DNA of 34,212 bases from a virus. Below, in pieces: positions 9,801-16,957 of this stretch (positions are counted from its first letter, which is position 1; the number at the start of each line of letters is the position of its first letter). Position numbers and translations under genes: made by a program. The stretch covers positions 15,246 to 49,457 of IMG/VR virus record IMGVR_UViG_3300012000_000027; one strand, given 5' to 3'. The notes under the pieces were generated by a model. That model had not been told where the DNA came from, ran no database searches, and was given only the letters and a program-made list of their open reading frames with translations.

Positions 9801-12719
9801 AATTAAATCACCATCATTAAATCCATGATTATTAAAATTAATAGAATTTTCAGTAGTAGATATACCAGAAGGATTTACTATGAGTTTTCTATTTTCGTAT
9901 CCTGATCCACCATCTATTACTTTTATTTCAGATAATACATTTTTTATAGAGGATGTTTTGAATTTATGGAATCCAGTTGTGTTTAAACTTGTAAATCCTA
10001 CTGTATTAATTCCTAATCTATAATCAGGTAAGGATGGATATAACTGGATTGTAGTACTATTAATGATACTTGCATAGTAAATATTTCCAGTTTTTAATGT
10101 TTCGGTTGAATTATAAGTGTAGTAGGGTGAAGTTCCAATTTCTAAATTATTATTTGAATCATAAATTATAGGTTCTCCATCAACAAAATTATGATTGGTA
10201 AGAAATGTTATTGTCTCAGATGTTGTGGAAATACCACCATTATCTTTTATTTCTCTGGCATCGAAAATAACCTCTCTTCTTCTTTTCTGAATGACTGGTT
10301 CAAATACTGCCCCAGATCCATTTCCACCAGTTAATGCAATTGATACTATATTACTTATATCAAAATCTTGTGGATCAATGAATATTTTTTTAAGACTTCC
10401 TCTTATTACAGGTTGAACTAATGCAGTAGTTCCAGAAGATGGGGAAATTGTTAAAAGTGGAGGATTAATGACATCATAATTATCTCCACCATTTAAAATG
10501 GATATGGAATCCAATGGTCCATAATAAATTTTATTTTCTGATTTATAATTCTCAATTTCTACTCCATTGATTAACATTCCAGTTGGCCCCGGATTTGTTG
10601 TTTGTCCTAAACCATTTTGAATATTTTCATTTGAGAGGTTTATTGGGAATTTTTTAAGTAATTTTTGTGGGTAAATTAATCCAGATTTTTGATCATCTAA
10701 AATGAAAGTATGTACATCGGATGATGTGGTAGTTCCGATACCAACAGTATTTGCAATACCAATAAGAGCTTTTGAACTATAAAGTTTGATTTTATTTTTT
10801 GATGATAAAACTTCCACATAATATGATCCCTCTTGCAATCCAGGGAGACTTGATCCTTGTGGTTTGTAATATACTTTATCTCCAGTTATAAATGGAACTT
10901 GAGATATGCTAAATGAAATTGTTGAGTATGTTTGAGTGCTTGAATCAAAATCTCCTTGTAATGTTGGAGGAAGAGCGTTTGAAATACTTGCACTGGTTAA
11001 AGTTTTAGTTATTGTATAAGATGGTAATCCATTTGATGCAACATATAAAGAGTTTTCTTCATCATCATATACATTTTGGACATCAGAAATTAGTTTATTG
11101 TTGCCAAATTGTATTGGAACACCAGTACTACTTGCCTTATTAATTTTTCTTCTTAGATCATATTTTATGGATGAATTGTAAACAAAACCATTAAAATTAT
11201 TTAATGTGACTGTATTTGATCCATCTTGCGAAATAGCATCTACTTTTGTGGCAGATAATACTACATTTTGAGTATCTCTTTCCAAAAGTTCTACATAATC
11301 ACCTTGTTTTAAACTTGATTTATCAATTGTACTACTTAAAGTTAAACTTGGTAGATTAAATGATTTTATTTGATATCTCGATGATGTATTATAAATCCAA
11401 GAATTTGATAATATTTCTTTGCGATTATTTGTATTTGAATTCTTAATTATTGTACCGATATTTTTTACCGAGATTTCATCACCTTCGGAAACTTCAAAAT
11501 TATCCGATAATGGAATAAAATCTGATAATACGCCAGTCAGTCTTAATTCTACCTTTTTATTGGGGTCACCATTTTCATACCCATAATAAATTTCATCATT
11601 TCTAATTGAATCCGTAGTTGAAATTTCACTACTAATTCCAGAACATCCAAGAAACTGATTAATACTTTTGTCAGTGTAACTAATTACATTAGACCCAGAA
11701 ATAAGCGTTCCTGTTTGAGCAAATCCAATTGTAGAATCTACACTTATTACAGAGGATCCTATAGAAGTTGTTTCTAAAGATTTTGTGTTTGGAGTTATGT
11801 TAAAAGTACCTTGAATCAGTGAACGATCCTCATATCCAACAAAAAGAGAAATTTTATAATATGATTTATTATTTCTAGTTAAAATTTCTACTTCTGAAAC
11901 TGGAGCACTTGTATTTTCATCTGTTGATTTTACAATTGTTTGTCCGATCAAATTATATGGATTTCCAGAAATTCTTTCGGCAATAACAACTTCTCTTCTG
12001 ATGAATTCAGCAGAAGATGGTTTTAGAAGTAAAGTTTCTAAATTTATTAATTTTGGAGTTATTCCATATAAAATATTAAATAAAATTCTAAAAGATTCTT
12101 CAGTACCTTTTGCTTGATAAAAATATTTTGCCTGCTTTACAAAGTTTCCTACATGTAAATTGGGAACAAAATCTACATCTTCAAGTCCTGGAGTTAGACT
12201 AAATTTAAGTTTTTTATAGAATTCCTTAAGGAATAGCGAACTAAGATTCTGTACAGGCGATTGACTTGTGTGTGATGCTGCAGTAGAAGTTGAAAATACT
12301 AATTCTTCTGGATTTTGTGAATCATGATATGAAGTAATTCCACTAAAACCCCTTATGCATCCAGTAAATGATGTGGAAGTCTTTTGAGTATATGTAATAA
12401 TTTCATCATCAATCTTTAAAAGTCCATACTGATTTGGGAATCCCTTAGTAGAACTTACTGCAATTATAGTATCTTGTGATTGTATCGAAGATGATAAAGT
12501 AGTAACTCCAACAACAACTTCGGGAGTTAGATTATCAACCTTTAAATATTGATCTAAATTTTCTGCAATATCAACTGTTCCACCTTGATATTCTTGAGAA
12601 ATATAATATTGCTTTAAAAAGTCTACAGTTTTTGGACTTTCATCTAATATAAATTCAGGAAGTTGATTTTGAATTATTTGCTGTACTTTTACTCTAGTCT
12701 CAAATCCAGTTTGTATCAT
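861..12719 (-). CDS. Giant virion structural protein at the gp7 position (3952 aa)
   Basis: One uninterrupted 3952-codon frame. It starts one base after the gp6 stop and precedes gp8, so it occupies the place of T4 gene 7 (wedge protein, 1032 aa in T4) but is nearly four times longer. The first 240 residues look like a baseplate attachment domain (YFYQAKGTEESFRILFNILY near residues 200-220). The rest is Ser/Thr/Gly/Asn-rich beta-type sequence with recurrent VGIGTT and GGxGY-type motifs. Around residues 1220-1260 there is a YHYH-like segment (GWAYDGNPIYGSYGY). A short motif of the form IDDEIITYT (about residue 105) recurs in diverged form later, suggesting internally duplicated modules. Probably a baseplate wedge protein fused to, or expanded into, a long peripheral fibre. 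Homology to gp7 is inferred from position and the N-terminus only. Confidence 0.8.
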   Translation of the reverse strand: MIQTGFETRVKVQQIIQNQLPEFILDESPKTVDFLKQYYISQEYQGGTVDIAENLDQYLKVDNLTPEVVVGVTTLSSSIQSQDTIIAVSSTKGFPNQYGLLKIDDEIITYTQKTSTSFTGCIRGFSGITSYHDSQNPEELVFSTSTAASHTSQSPVQNLSSLFLKEFYKKLKFSLTPGLEDVDFVPNLHVGNFVKQAKYFYQAKGTEESFRILFNILYGITPKLINLETLLLKPSSAEFIRREVVIAERISGNPYNLIGQTIVKSTDENTSAPVSEVEILTRNNKSYYKISLFVGYEDRSLIQGTFNITPNTKSLETTSIGSSVISVDSTIGFAQTGTLISGSNVISYTDKSINQFLGCSGISSEISTTDSIRNDEIYYGYENGDPNKKVELRLTGVLSDFIPLSDNFEVSEGDEISVKNIGTIIKNSNTNNRKEILSNSWIYNTSSRYQIKSFNLPSLTLSSTIDKSSLKQGDYVELLERDTQNVVLSATKVDAISQDGSNTVTLNNFNGFVYNSSIKYDLRRKINKASSTGVPIQFGNNKLISDVQNVYDDEENSLYVASNGLPSYTITKTLTSASISNALPPTLQGDFDSSTQTYSTISFSISQVPFITGDKVYYKPQGSSLPGLQEGSYYVEVLSSKNKIKLYSSKALIGIANTVGIGTTTSSDVHTFILDDQKSGLIYPQKLLKKFPINLSNENIQNGLGQTTNPGPTGMLINGVEIENYKSENKIYYGPLDSISILNGGDNYDVINPPLLTISPSSGTTALVQPVIRGSLKKIFIDPQDFDISNIVSIALTGGNGSGAVFEPVIQKRRREVIFDAREIKDNGGISTTSETITFLTNHNFVDGEPIIYDSNNNLEIGTSPYYTYNSTETLKTGNIYYASIINSTTIQLYPSLPDYRLGINTVGFTSLNTTGFHKFKTSSIKNVLSEIKVIDGGSGYENRKLIVNPSGISTTENSINFNNHGFNDGDLIDYSYQTSTISGLSSSHQYYVLKINENSFKLSDAGVGGTNKSYYQRRKYENLTTQGSGYQYFSYPNISLSIQYSAVGVGTTTLSVGILTATPVIRGKIVDTYLYESGSDYGSTILNLHKRPLVTIKNGKESQFKPIIIDGKITEVQVLYGGLEYYSTPDLIVYGDGIGAELRPIVYNNRILKVIVINSGAGYSVNKTSVVCSPAGSGAILQPFVRSLTVNNNFKYGDEVLFDRNGELEYSICGYFNGLKNYFGDDGTSHSDIIGWAYDGNPIYGSYGYSDPSDINSSVKYLTSGYSASLSNITNRPLTFPNGNSIDSGFFVEDYIFDDSGDLDEHNGRFGKTKDFPNGTYAYFATIAPSQNSYISKFPYFIGDTYRSNFVSDNNSIDQTFDFSNSNLVRNTFPYKMSDPYAGNDFIIESNESIDQKAVVESVMTGSIENFDIVESGDNYKINDLLTFDENGTGSNGLSVSVSEINGKDILNLNTSVTSYENTVLTWENGEQLRVSIQPYHNLSDGDIVSISGVSTNLSNLNGIYSIKVSPDQSFLSQNVASNALVGFVTDIFLSNIPSNISIGSSISIEDETMKILNIFNENNALKVVRNIGSAHSSTTQVNFIPDNFLIDKKTTYFESKLNDTVYFNPIYSIGYGVSAGVSTSVIVSFAANSFVRSIPSQSIYLKNHPFTDNQKVIFTSPISSPLSVSTSFNSSSFDLFSSGNSQIVYVTNKSNNTIGIKTQLNSSELFFVSNGSDRYDYSIQSVYHQETVEVDKIKTTVSITTSHGLSNGDVITLTTNPNLSVGIGTSISVYVQYEPTTKRILINPASINSLAININSNSININSHDFKTGDKVYYTSSDSVASGLSTGFYFVYKVDNNNIKLSNTYIDCISTPLKFVDINSQGGNGQKLSKINPQLNVVRNNDLVFNVSDSSLSGYKFKLFFDNDFNNEFVSLGSTSSFIVSGVGTVGISTNATVTIKYNSDLPTSLYYSLEKSGNIIASDNEVFDASKISFVNSQYSGTYSISGVGTTTFDICLSSVPEKLNYSQFECDELKFTTTSTTASGGISKVRILSSNNTYKKIPTFTGSNSINGSGAYLIPKSYNIGRSKEIKILNEGYEYSSDKTLRPAAYVSPVISLESSNKISKIDVLYGGKNYNFAPKLIVINSNTGEEIDNGFVEAVLTSNNITSVNIIQPPKGLPASNVELRTINNSNGISINTVETSISGLITCYLSPPSLGFTTSPFSVGDQIYVEGIQQYSSDGSGFNSDNYGYQFFTVSSYDNVLSKLSYSVSGLTTNAGIAKTIQNNFANIVKYEDYPKFKITEIPSEFLVGEGLLVNSGNGFNQIDLIITSYDNSFIKVFGSYDLSVGEIIKGKTTGTIATINRIETNNGKFNVSYSLRQDYGWLDNIGKLDEDFQVIANNDYYQNLSYSIKSPIEFEKFIGPVNNLLHTSGLKNFADTQIVSNSRSVGIGSTDASIIVFDITEEKRVDTINNFDLAFDSNVVLDTSKFLRLRNKKLAGYLECQTNRVLRIDDIQSQFSNGNADPSDYLELVNFSANESYNRYLIQISNTQKTQYQINEVVVLNTENDTFTLQKGSIFNQDEKLGDIYGYTDIFGNSTLRFAPTDPYSYDYDVKVLNYKFISSLAGISTQYLGYVNLISSNSVVQPGITTSIVSLQSSNFSSVHSSIELVNNATNEINYVEIYLNHDGTNTYLSEYYFDANSSNNTLSYNFIGTFGSSISGGVVQLNYTNTASNQVTLRSRNVGFGTTSVGIATYRFKVTNQIDGYERTAFYQSNYSNVSSASTIISLDTTICSGVKSIVKVGIGLSSALHQVVLVQDASNLYVEQYPFLSIGSTNGIGTFGGEYSGSNFVLKFYPNASITGNVEIISYNEVLYSDSDYVNTPQVLSYGAISESYSISKFYGINGSGINKLNFNMNYNETPIFMKTFDPTNSSILDPVTGIFTIKDHFFNDGEELIYTPNTTFLGVGISSVGIGSSTLPTKVFAHKITKDTFKLALTKNFAISGICVTFTSYGQGNSHQLEMAKKNEKSIITIDGIVQYPISFTPINYNLINNGVIGIGRTILSLSGITSIYPNDILKVDNEYMKISNVGLGTTSIGPVQSTGSYNLVEVERGYIGSAITTHTDSTNARIYRGSFNIVGNQIYFTQAPYGNPQNAKTTGNLEFPKSSFTGRVFLRQDYTTNIIYDDISNQFTGIGQTYRLTTQGINTVGLGTSGGNGIVFINNFFQSPSTFNNTSNNFSIIEDSNSGITSIVFTGIRTSSDYPPVQSVSDVNQNQLPRGGLIISLGSTPGLGYAPLVGASVTAVVSGGSIVSVGIGTTDILGSGYYGTVSVGVTDVSGSGANITATVGVGGTLRFNVIGGGSGYSSNPRIQIAPPSYENMPIIGVSRLGIGTTTATGVGLLMNVEVGSSSTTGIGSTLFQVKSFKITRSGYGFNRGDVFTPVGLVTAKGLSSPLEQFQVTVLDVFNDSFSAWQFGELNYIDSLKNYQDGIRKRFPLYYNNSLLSIESGAGSEIDLSSILLIFINGVIQDPGVSYQFDGGTSFTFTDAPKIEDNISVFFYAGTKGVDSKQTSVTPSLKTGDIVQVIRNNDITSTISQNPRTVFNITSSDTFETNLYLDQGIDTENPKPLYWTKQKVDQTINGERVYKSRDSLEPLVYPAARIIKDFSSTDTEIFVDDAQFFNYENLVSPNFNALIIDSGDSDPVSAAVTAVVSAAGTIQSLSINNPGSGYTGASVTVKISAPLTVGVSTLLPMGVGIGIGSTATATIAVSSSGSLTTPITITNPGLGYSIKMPPQVIVPLPSISNESIYGVIGVNGKSGIITGISTSSGIGTSLGLKFNLNSVVGLATGYPIYIYNTTVGTGVTSIDTNNDTKVGIGTTFLDNIYKIHSIDLVTGIVTCNIDSRTSIVGLSTNGLNVGSFSWGRLSGFSRDSNPISIAVSYKTINSGLTTFPTIQRRGYGLRNTGGITK

Positions 12720-12720
12720 A

Positions 12721-14607
12721 TTACTTCCTCGTTAAATCTCCATTTGAATAACTTGATGTTACTTTAAATCCGACACCAGATATTTGTTCACCAGATGAAA
12801 TTGTATCTCTGATCATATTTATGTTGCTCTTTGCAATGTTAAATTCCAGATAAAGATCCTTTAATCCAACAACGTCATTCGAATCTGGATATGCTTGAAT
12901 TTCAATTACGGAATTTGGTTTTTCAGTAGATGTTATCAGAACAGTTCTTAGAATTATTTCTCCAGTTAGGTAATTTACCGTTCCTGCAGATTTGACTACA
13001 ATTGTATTTTTTTCATCATTTTTTACAATTGAAAGAATACCAGTTTGATAATTATCAGATTTATTTGGAGTATCAGTCAGATATACCAATTCAGATGTTC
13101 CACTGATAGTAAATCCAGTACTTTTTATATTATATCCGTTAATATTGACATGGAATGCATTCCCAAAACATAATTCGTATTGAGTAAATTGATTTACAAG
13201 AGCATTCAAATTTCTTCTAATGATTACTTTTGTAATATTTGATGTAATTGCAACATCAACATTATCAATTAATTGTAAAATTTTACTATATTTAAATCTT
13301 CCGCCAAACTTATTTACATCAAGTGAAGTGGAATATGTACTTAATGCACTAATAACTTTATTTTTTAAATCAGTTGAATTGCCAACTTGTGTTGAATTAT
13401 AGTAGATTGAAGAATCAATTTCAACATAAAGAATTTTAAGATCGACAATTTGCTGATTAATTCCCGACAATGAGTACTGTTTTAAATTTGAAAGAATGAA
13501 TTTCTTATCAAAATCAGAAACAAAATCTCCATTTTTTGGTTTAATACTGATAAGTACATTTCCAAATTGTGGTGGAGATAATTCTTCACCTCCAACAATA
13601 GAAACGGAATCTGCATTTGGATAGATTCTTTTAACAATTGACTCATAATCTCTTGCAGTTACAGCACGATTTTGAGAAGAATATAAATGTGGTGCAAAAT
13701 ATTTAATTGAATTGATTGATTCAATATCACCACCATTATTTGATGCAGAAACTGTATTAACTGTAATTGTATTTGATTGAACTGCTAAAGGATTGCCTAA
13801 AGAATTATTAAAGGTTCCCGCAAAAGAAAATTTAGATGCCCCATTTCCATCTTCACCATCAGTTATAATATAACTTACAGTAATTACTGTATTATTTTCA
13901 AGTTTCTTTCCAAAAATACCATCACCAAATAAAAGTTCATACTTTTCATCCTGTATTTCTTGAATCAAATATATTTCAGAAGTTGAATCAATATTAAAAA
14001 TATCATCTGCGAGAAAATATTCTCTACCTAAACCAGTATCATGAATTCCTTTTACATAAACAACAATTGTTGAGGTATCAATATATGAGTTATCTAAAAT
14101 AAATTTTTGATCTAGTGATCCATCAACAATAAATTCCTTCGTTAAATATGTGCCTTGATAGATATCGATGTTATTAAATTCTGCTACGCCAGAATTTAAA
14201 TTGGTGGTAATGCTTTTTGGAATTGAAAATGTATATGATGTATTATTAATATTTCCTACACATACCAATCCTGCTTTTAAAACAACTTGAGATGTTGATT
14301 GATTAGTTTCTACTGAAAAAGAAACTTGTGCTTTTGAAGCGGTTCTGGAGCGTGGTACATATCCAATATTTCTTGCTAACGAAACAACATTCTGTCTCAG
14401 AGTTGCCGAATCCAAAAAGGATTCATTGACAACCATATTTGAATTAAATGCTGTAATGTAAGTATTATATGCTAAAGTATTGATTAATACTGAAAAATTA
14501 GATCCATCAAAATCAAAGTCCGTGAATGTTGAATTTGCACGGAGATAATCCTTGATGGATGTTTTTATTTGATCAAAGTCTAAATTTGTAAATTTTGTAA
14601 AAGGCAT
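12721..14607 (-). CDS. 6: Baseplate wedge protein gp6
   Basis: 628 residues, close to T4 gp6 (660), the wedge protein whose dimers form the inner ring of the baseplate. The N-terminus (MPFTKFTNLDFDQIKTSIKD) and the following LINTLAYNTYITAFNSNMVV and SLARNIGYVPRSRTA segments are typical of cyanophage gp6 and of the wider gpJ-like baseplate family. It starts one base after the gp25 stop and ends one base before the start of the giant gene, giving a gp25-gp6-giant transcription unit with probable translational coupling. No separate promoter is visible, so it is expected to be read from the late promoter upstream of gp25. Confidence 0.92.
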   Translation of the reverse strand: MPFTKFTNLDFDQIKTSIKDYLRANSTFTDFDFDGSNFSVLINTLAYNTYITAFNSNMVVNESFLDSATLRQNVVSLARNIGYVPRSRTASKAQVSFSVETNQSTSQVVLKAGLVCVGNINNTSYTFSIPKSITTNLNSGVAEFNNIDIYQGTYLTKEFIVDGSLDQKFILDNSYIDTSTIVVYVKGIHDTGLGREYFLADDIFNIDSTSEIYLIQEIQDEKYELLFGDGIFGKKLENNTVITVSYIITDGEDGNGASKFSFAGTFNNSLGNPLAVQSNTITVNTVSASNNGGDIESINSIKYFAPHLYSSQNRAVTARDYESIVKRIYPNADSVSIVGGEELSPPQFGNVLISIKPKNGDFVSDFDKKFILSNLKQYSLSGINQQIVDLKILYVEIDSSIYYNSTQVGNSTDLKNKVISALSTYSTSLDVNKFGGRFKYSKILQLIDNVDVAITSNITKVIIRRNLNALVNQFTQYELCFGNAFHVNINGYNIKSTGFTISGTSELVYLTDTPNKSDNYQTGILSIVKNDEKNTIVVKSAGTVNYLTGEIILRTVLITSTEKPNSVIEIQAYPDSNDVVGLKDLYLEFNIAKSNINMIRDTISSGEQISGVGFKVTSSYSNGDLTRK

Positions 14608-14608
14608 T

Positions 14609-15010
14609 TTATCTTACTGCCTCTAGTAGGAATGAAAATTGTTGTGTTGGAAATTCTTGTCCTATAATATCAAATGACACTACGATTTCAAATTCATTTG
14701 TATCTGGAAAAGGATTTACGTCAACTTTTACATTATTTACTCTTCTTTCATAATTTGAAATAGTTGTTTCAATCTCATTTTTAATTATGGATGCAGTACC
14801 ATAATCACAAAATTCAAACAAACTTCTGCGAACATTTGATCCAAGAAGAAGATTAAAAAATACCTCTGTTGGAATTGTTTGTACAAGATTGCGAATTGAT
14901 CTTGTAATCGCTCTTTCATTGACAAGTATCGGTAAATCCTTTGTGATCGGATGAGGATCAAAGGATAGACTAATATCTTTAAATGATCTAGATATCCTTT
15001 GTATTGCCAT
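14609..15010 (-). CDS. 25: Baseplate wedge protein gp25
   Basis: 133 residues, against 132 in T4 gp25, a small lysozyme-fold-like wedge protein conserved from T4 phages to type VI secretion. The central FFNLLLGSNVRRSLFEF segment and the C-terminal pattern (I.NEI...I.NYE.RV....V.V.P, then a beta hairpin) fit the family. It is the first gene of the structural unit and has late promoter-like octamers (AATAAATA/CATAAATA) 20-31 nt upstream. A reading frame in the same stretch (14785-15018) is only a shadow of this gene. Confidence 0.93.
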   Translation of the reverse strand: MAIQRISRSFKDISLSFDPHPITKDLPILVNERAITRSIRNLVQTIPTEVFFNLLLGSNVRRSLFEFCDYGTASIIKNEIETTISNYERRVNNVKVDVNPFPDTNEFEIVVSFDIIGQEFPTQQFSFLLEAVR

Positions 15011-15029
15011 TCGAACAAAAATTTTTATA

Positions 15030-15041
15030 TATTTATTTATG
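15030..15041 (-). promoter_or_regulatory. Late promoter upstream of gp25
   Basis: Two overlapping octamers on the minus strand, AATAAATA (15030-15037) and CATAAATA (15034-15041), fit the relaxed cyanophage late consensus NATAAATA. They overlap the stop codon of the preceding 60-residue gene. Confidence 0.65.
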
Positions 15042-15219
15042 CCTTATTCCAAGAGGAACCATAACTTGGTTCTGTTCCATAATCCCAATCATCATAATCT
15101 TCGTCATTACGAATTTTTTCATGTAATTCTGTCTGTTTTTTAAGATTATGCTTTGGTGCATAATCATGCATAACCTCTTGAATGATTCTTTTTTGGGAAT
15201 TTTCTGATTCGAATAACAT
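15037..15219 (-). CDS. Small acidic hypothetical protein (60 aa)
   Basis: I do not recognise this protein. It is charged and polar: a lysine/glutamate-rich helix-like N-terminal half (QKRIIQEVMHDYAPKHNLKK), then an acidic, aromatic stretch (NDEDYDDWDYGTEPSYGSSW). It lies between speD and gp25, reads in the same direction and ends inside the gp25 late promoter. An AGGGG run 7-11 nt before the ATG may act as a weak ribosome-binding site. Conserved small proteins are common here in cyanophages, but no function can be given. Confidence 0.65.
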   Translation of the reverse strand: MLFESENSQKRIIQEVMHDYAPKHNLKKQTELHEKIRNDEDYDDWDYGTEPSYGSSWNKA

Positions 15220-15228
15220 TTTTAGCCC

Positions 15229-15279
15229 CTGTTTTAATTAAAAAACAGAACTTTTATTAAAGTGCGGTTGCTATCGCAC
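15229..15279 (-). terminator. Two short hairpins between speD and the 60-aa gene
   Basis: CTGTTTT...AAAACAG (15229-15248) is an A/T-rich stem, and GTGCG...CGCAC (about 15262-15279) is a short GC stem. In the direction of speD transcription, the GC stem lies just past the speD stop, and the T-rich stretch follows. This could be a weak rho-independent terminator. Confidence 0.35.
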
Positions 15280-15287
15280 ATTACTAT

Positions 15288-15614
15288 TTAACGATCAACT
15301 TCTCTGAGTCTAAAATTGTTCGAATTTAGATATTTTAGCAGTTCTAGGGCAATCAATTTTGGATTTCCATCACCACATGTATAGACATCGATGGCAATTG
15401 CTTCTTTTTCTGGCCAAGTATGACAAGAAACATGACTTTCTGAGAGTGCAATAACAATCGTAACCCCCTGTGGGTAAAAACAATGTTGAAAAATATTCAA
15501 AATTGTCATTTTTGCGCGATTTATTCCTCTCTCCATTGCTTCTTGAAGAGCAATTCCATCATTTAAGAGATCAAAATTTACATCATACACCTCCAATAGG
15601 AGATGTTTACCCAT
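15288..15614 (-). CDS. speD: S-adenosylmethionine decarboxylase proenzyme (SpeD)
   Basis: 108 residues from the ATG at 15614 (MGKHLLLEVYDVNFDLL). Reading could extend to a TTG five codons upstream, but family members begin at MGKHLLLE. It makes decarboxylated SAM, the aminopropyl donor for spermidine. The self-cleavage site is visible: Glu59-Ser60 in LSESHVSCHTWPE, with His65 and Cys80 at the same spacing (+5, +20) as Ser63/His68/Cys83 in the Thermotoga enzyme. The serine becomes the pyruvoyl cofactor. speD is a known auxiliary metabolic gene of T4-like cyanophages. A late-type AATAAATA lies about 40 nt upstream of the ATG, hinting at late or dual expression. Confidence 0.96.
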   Translation of the reverse strand: MGKHLLLEVYDVNFDLLNDGIALQEAMERGINRAKMTILNIFQHCFYPQGVTIVIALSESHVSCHTWPEKEAIAIDVYTCGDGNPKLIALELLKYLNSNNFRLREVDR

Positions 15615-15652
15615 CGAAAATCGTTCCAAGATACAAAAAATTAATTAATTAC

Positions 15653-15865
15653 TTATTTATTTGTGAATTCTGAGACACTCATACGAGAAAGAGTGTAATT
15701 TTTCTGAATACGAATGTCTTTATTTCTAAAAGTCCAACATTCTCCACTATTATCGAGAAAAACGACCCATTCGAGGTCATGTTCCTGAGATCTATCAATC
15801 ATAAAAAAAGCCCAACCATTACCTTTGGGAGTAACAACTGGGATAGTAGGATTCAATTGAATCAT
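15653..15865 (-). CDS. Conserved small hypothetical protein (70 aa)
   Basis: No known domain is recognised. The sequence is compact and beta-rich (WAFFMIDRSQEHDLEWVVFL, then a GECWTFRNKDIRIQKNYT stretch), consistent with a small soluble globular protein. It lies between speD and a 47-residue basic protein; its ATG is 5 nt from the stop of that gene, so the two are likely co-transcribed. I recall proteins like it in cyanophages, but without any assigned function. Confidence 0.7.
   Translation of the reverse strand: MIQLNPTIPVVTPKGNGWAFFMIDRSQEHDLEWVVFLDNSGECWTFRNKDIRIQKNYTLSRMSVSEFTNK
15654..15661 (-). promoter_or_regulatory. Late promoter-like octamer upstream of speD
   Basis: The minus strand reads AATAAATA, fitting the NATAAATA cyanophage late motif. 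It overlaps the stop codon of the upstream 70-residue gene and lies 39 nt before the speD ATG. Confidence 0.5.
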
Positions 15866-15870
15866 AAATT

Positions 15871-16014
15871 TTATTTACCCTGCCCTCTATACTTTTTGCG
15901 AGCTTTATTGCGAGAAGTAGCGGCATACTTTGTATTAGAACCGCATCCTTGACGAGTATTTTTGGGACGAGACTCAATAATCTTAGAACCGCCCAATGAT
16001 TTTTTAATTGCCAT
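15871..16014 (-). CDS. Short basic hypothetical protein (47 aa)
   Basis: A 47-residue, strongly basic frame starting MAIKKSLGGSKIIESRPKN and ending in SRNKARKKYRGQGK. The basic tail suggests nucleic-acid binding, but no fold is identifiable. The neighbours are packed on both sides: the upstream 52-residue gene stops 2 nt before this ATG. Codon use and tight spacing support a real gene although it is very short. Confidence 0.65.
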   Translation of the reverse strand: MAIKKSLGGSKIIESRPKNTRQGCGSNTKYAATSRNKARKKYRGQGK

Positions 16015-16016
16015 AA

Positions 16017-16175
16017 TTAATCTCCTATAATTTCAGTTTCAATATCGTTTGGATCTGGAGAACCTGTCTGATAAAATTTAATTGACAAATCCTCCATAAT
16101 ATCGAAGTACTCTTCTTCTGTAAGTGAGGAGTATATTCTACGTCCTTTACAAATTATATTGTACTTGTCTGCCAT
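16017..16175 (-). CDS. Small hypothetical protein (52 aa), cyanophage type
   Basis: A 52-residue frame beginning MADKYNIICKGRRIYSSLTE and followed by EEYFDIMEDLSIKFYQTGSP. It is acidic at the end. The arrangement (beta strand, turn, EEEYFDIMEDL helix) is reminiscent of small cyanophage proteins of unknown function. The ATG is 4 nt from the stop of the glycosyltransferase-like gene, so it belongs to the same transcript. Confidence 0.7.
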   Translation of the reverse strand: MADKYNIICKGRRIYSSLTEEEYFDIMEDLSIKFYQTGSPDPNDIETEIIGD

Positions 16176-16179
16176 CAGA

Positions 16180-16935
16180 TCAAATTACTCTTGTCTTTTC
16201 GTGACCAACTCTGATACGAGGATCGCACCAAATTTCAAAACCTGCTTCTTTTGCATCCAGGCAGAATGATACATCCTCTCCACACATATCCTGAACCTCT
16301 CCAGATTCAAAGACTTGCATTTTAGGTGCAAACCAAGGATACTTCATCTCTTCGTGTTCAAAAACTCCGTGCTTGATAAGCAACCATCCAAATCCCACAT
16401 AGTCTACAGTGAATGGTTTACGACGCTTTTGAATACTTTCAAGAGTTTCATGATTCATGACTCCACCATTATTGCGGAAATCATCTTCTTCCATCCAGTG
16501 TGCAACAGAAGTGGTGTGACCATCTTCAGTACAATACCATCCAGATGCAATGTCCTTATTCATTAAAACCAATTGATAGAATTTTTCTGTATTGAAAACA
16601 ATATCAGAATCAATCCACAATTGCCAATCATATTTAAGTTTTCCATCCCAGGGAATTTGATTCGGTCCACGCAGTACATTCGCTCCTAAACATTTGCATC
16701 TTGCAAAGTTTACCATGGATGAATAGTCCTGCGAGATCTGAATACTTGCTCCCGCCTGCACAAGGTCGAAGCAGAGTTGTACAAAGTTCTTTAAGTAAGT
16801 GTAAGAAACTCCGCGACCAGGAAGACAAAAGACCACGGACTTTCCGCGAACCATTTCTCTCGCCAAATCATAATCCCATTCTTCTTGTGGCGCCACTGTT
16901 GGGGCCTTTGCTTTTACGGTAAATCCTTTAGACAT
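16180..16935 (-). CDS. Glycosyltransferase-like protein (GT-A fold)
   Basis: 251 residues. KSVVFCLPGRGVSYTYLKNF is an N-terminal beta-strand/loop of the nucleotide-sugar binding type. WQLWIDSDIVF (about residue 110) carries the DxD motif that coordinates the metal and sugar-nucleotide in GT-A enzymes. CGEDVSFCLDAKEAGFEIW near the end matches the ED acid/base helix region of GT2-like proteins, followed by DPRIRVGHEK. T4-like cyanophages commonly carry such genes, and the target (phage DNA, capsid or host surface) is unknown. It has its own sigma-70-type promoter, implying early transcription by host polymerase. Confidence 0.8.
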   Translation of the reverse strand: MSKGFTVKAKAPTVAPQEEWDYDLAREMVRGKSVVFCLPGRGVSYTYLKNFVQLCFDLVQAGASIQISQDYSSMVNFARCKCLGANVLRGPNQIPWDGKLKYDWQLWIDSDIVFNTEKFYQLVLMNKDIASGWYCTEDGHTTSVAHWMEEDDFRNNGGVMNHETLESIQKRRKPFTVDYVGFGWLLIKHGVFEHEEMKYPWFAPKMQVFESGEVQDMCGEDVSFCLDAKEAGFEIWCDPRIRVGHEKTRVI

Positions 16936-16957
16936 AAGTTAAATTGTTTACTTTCAT

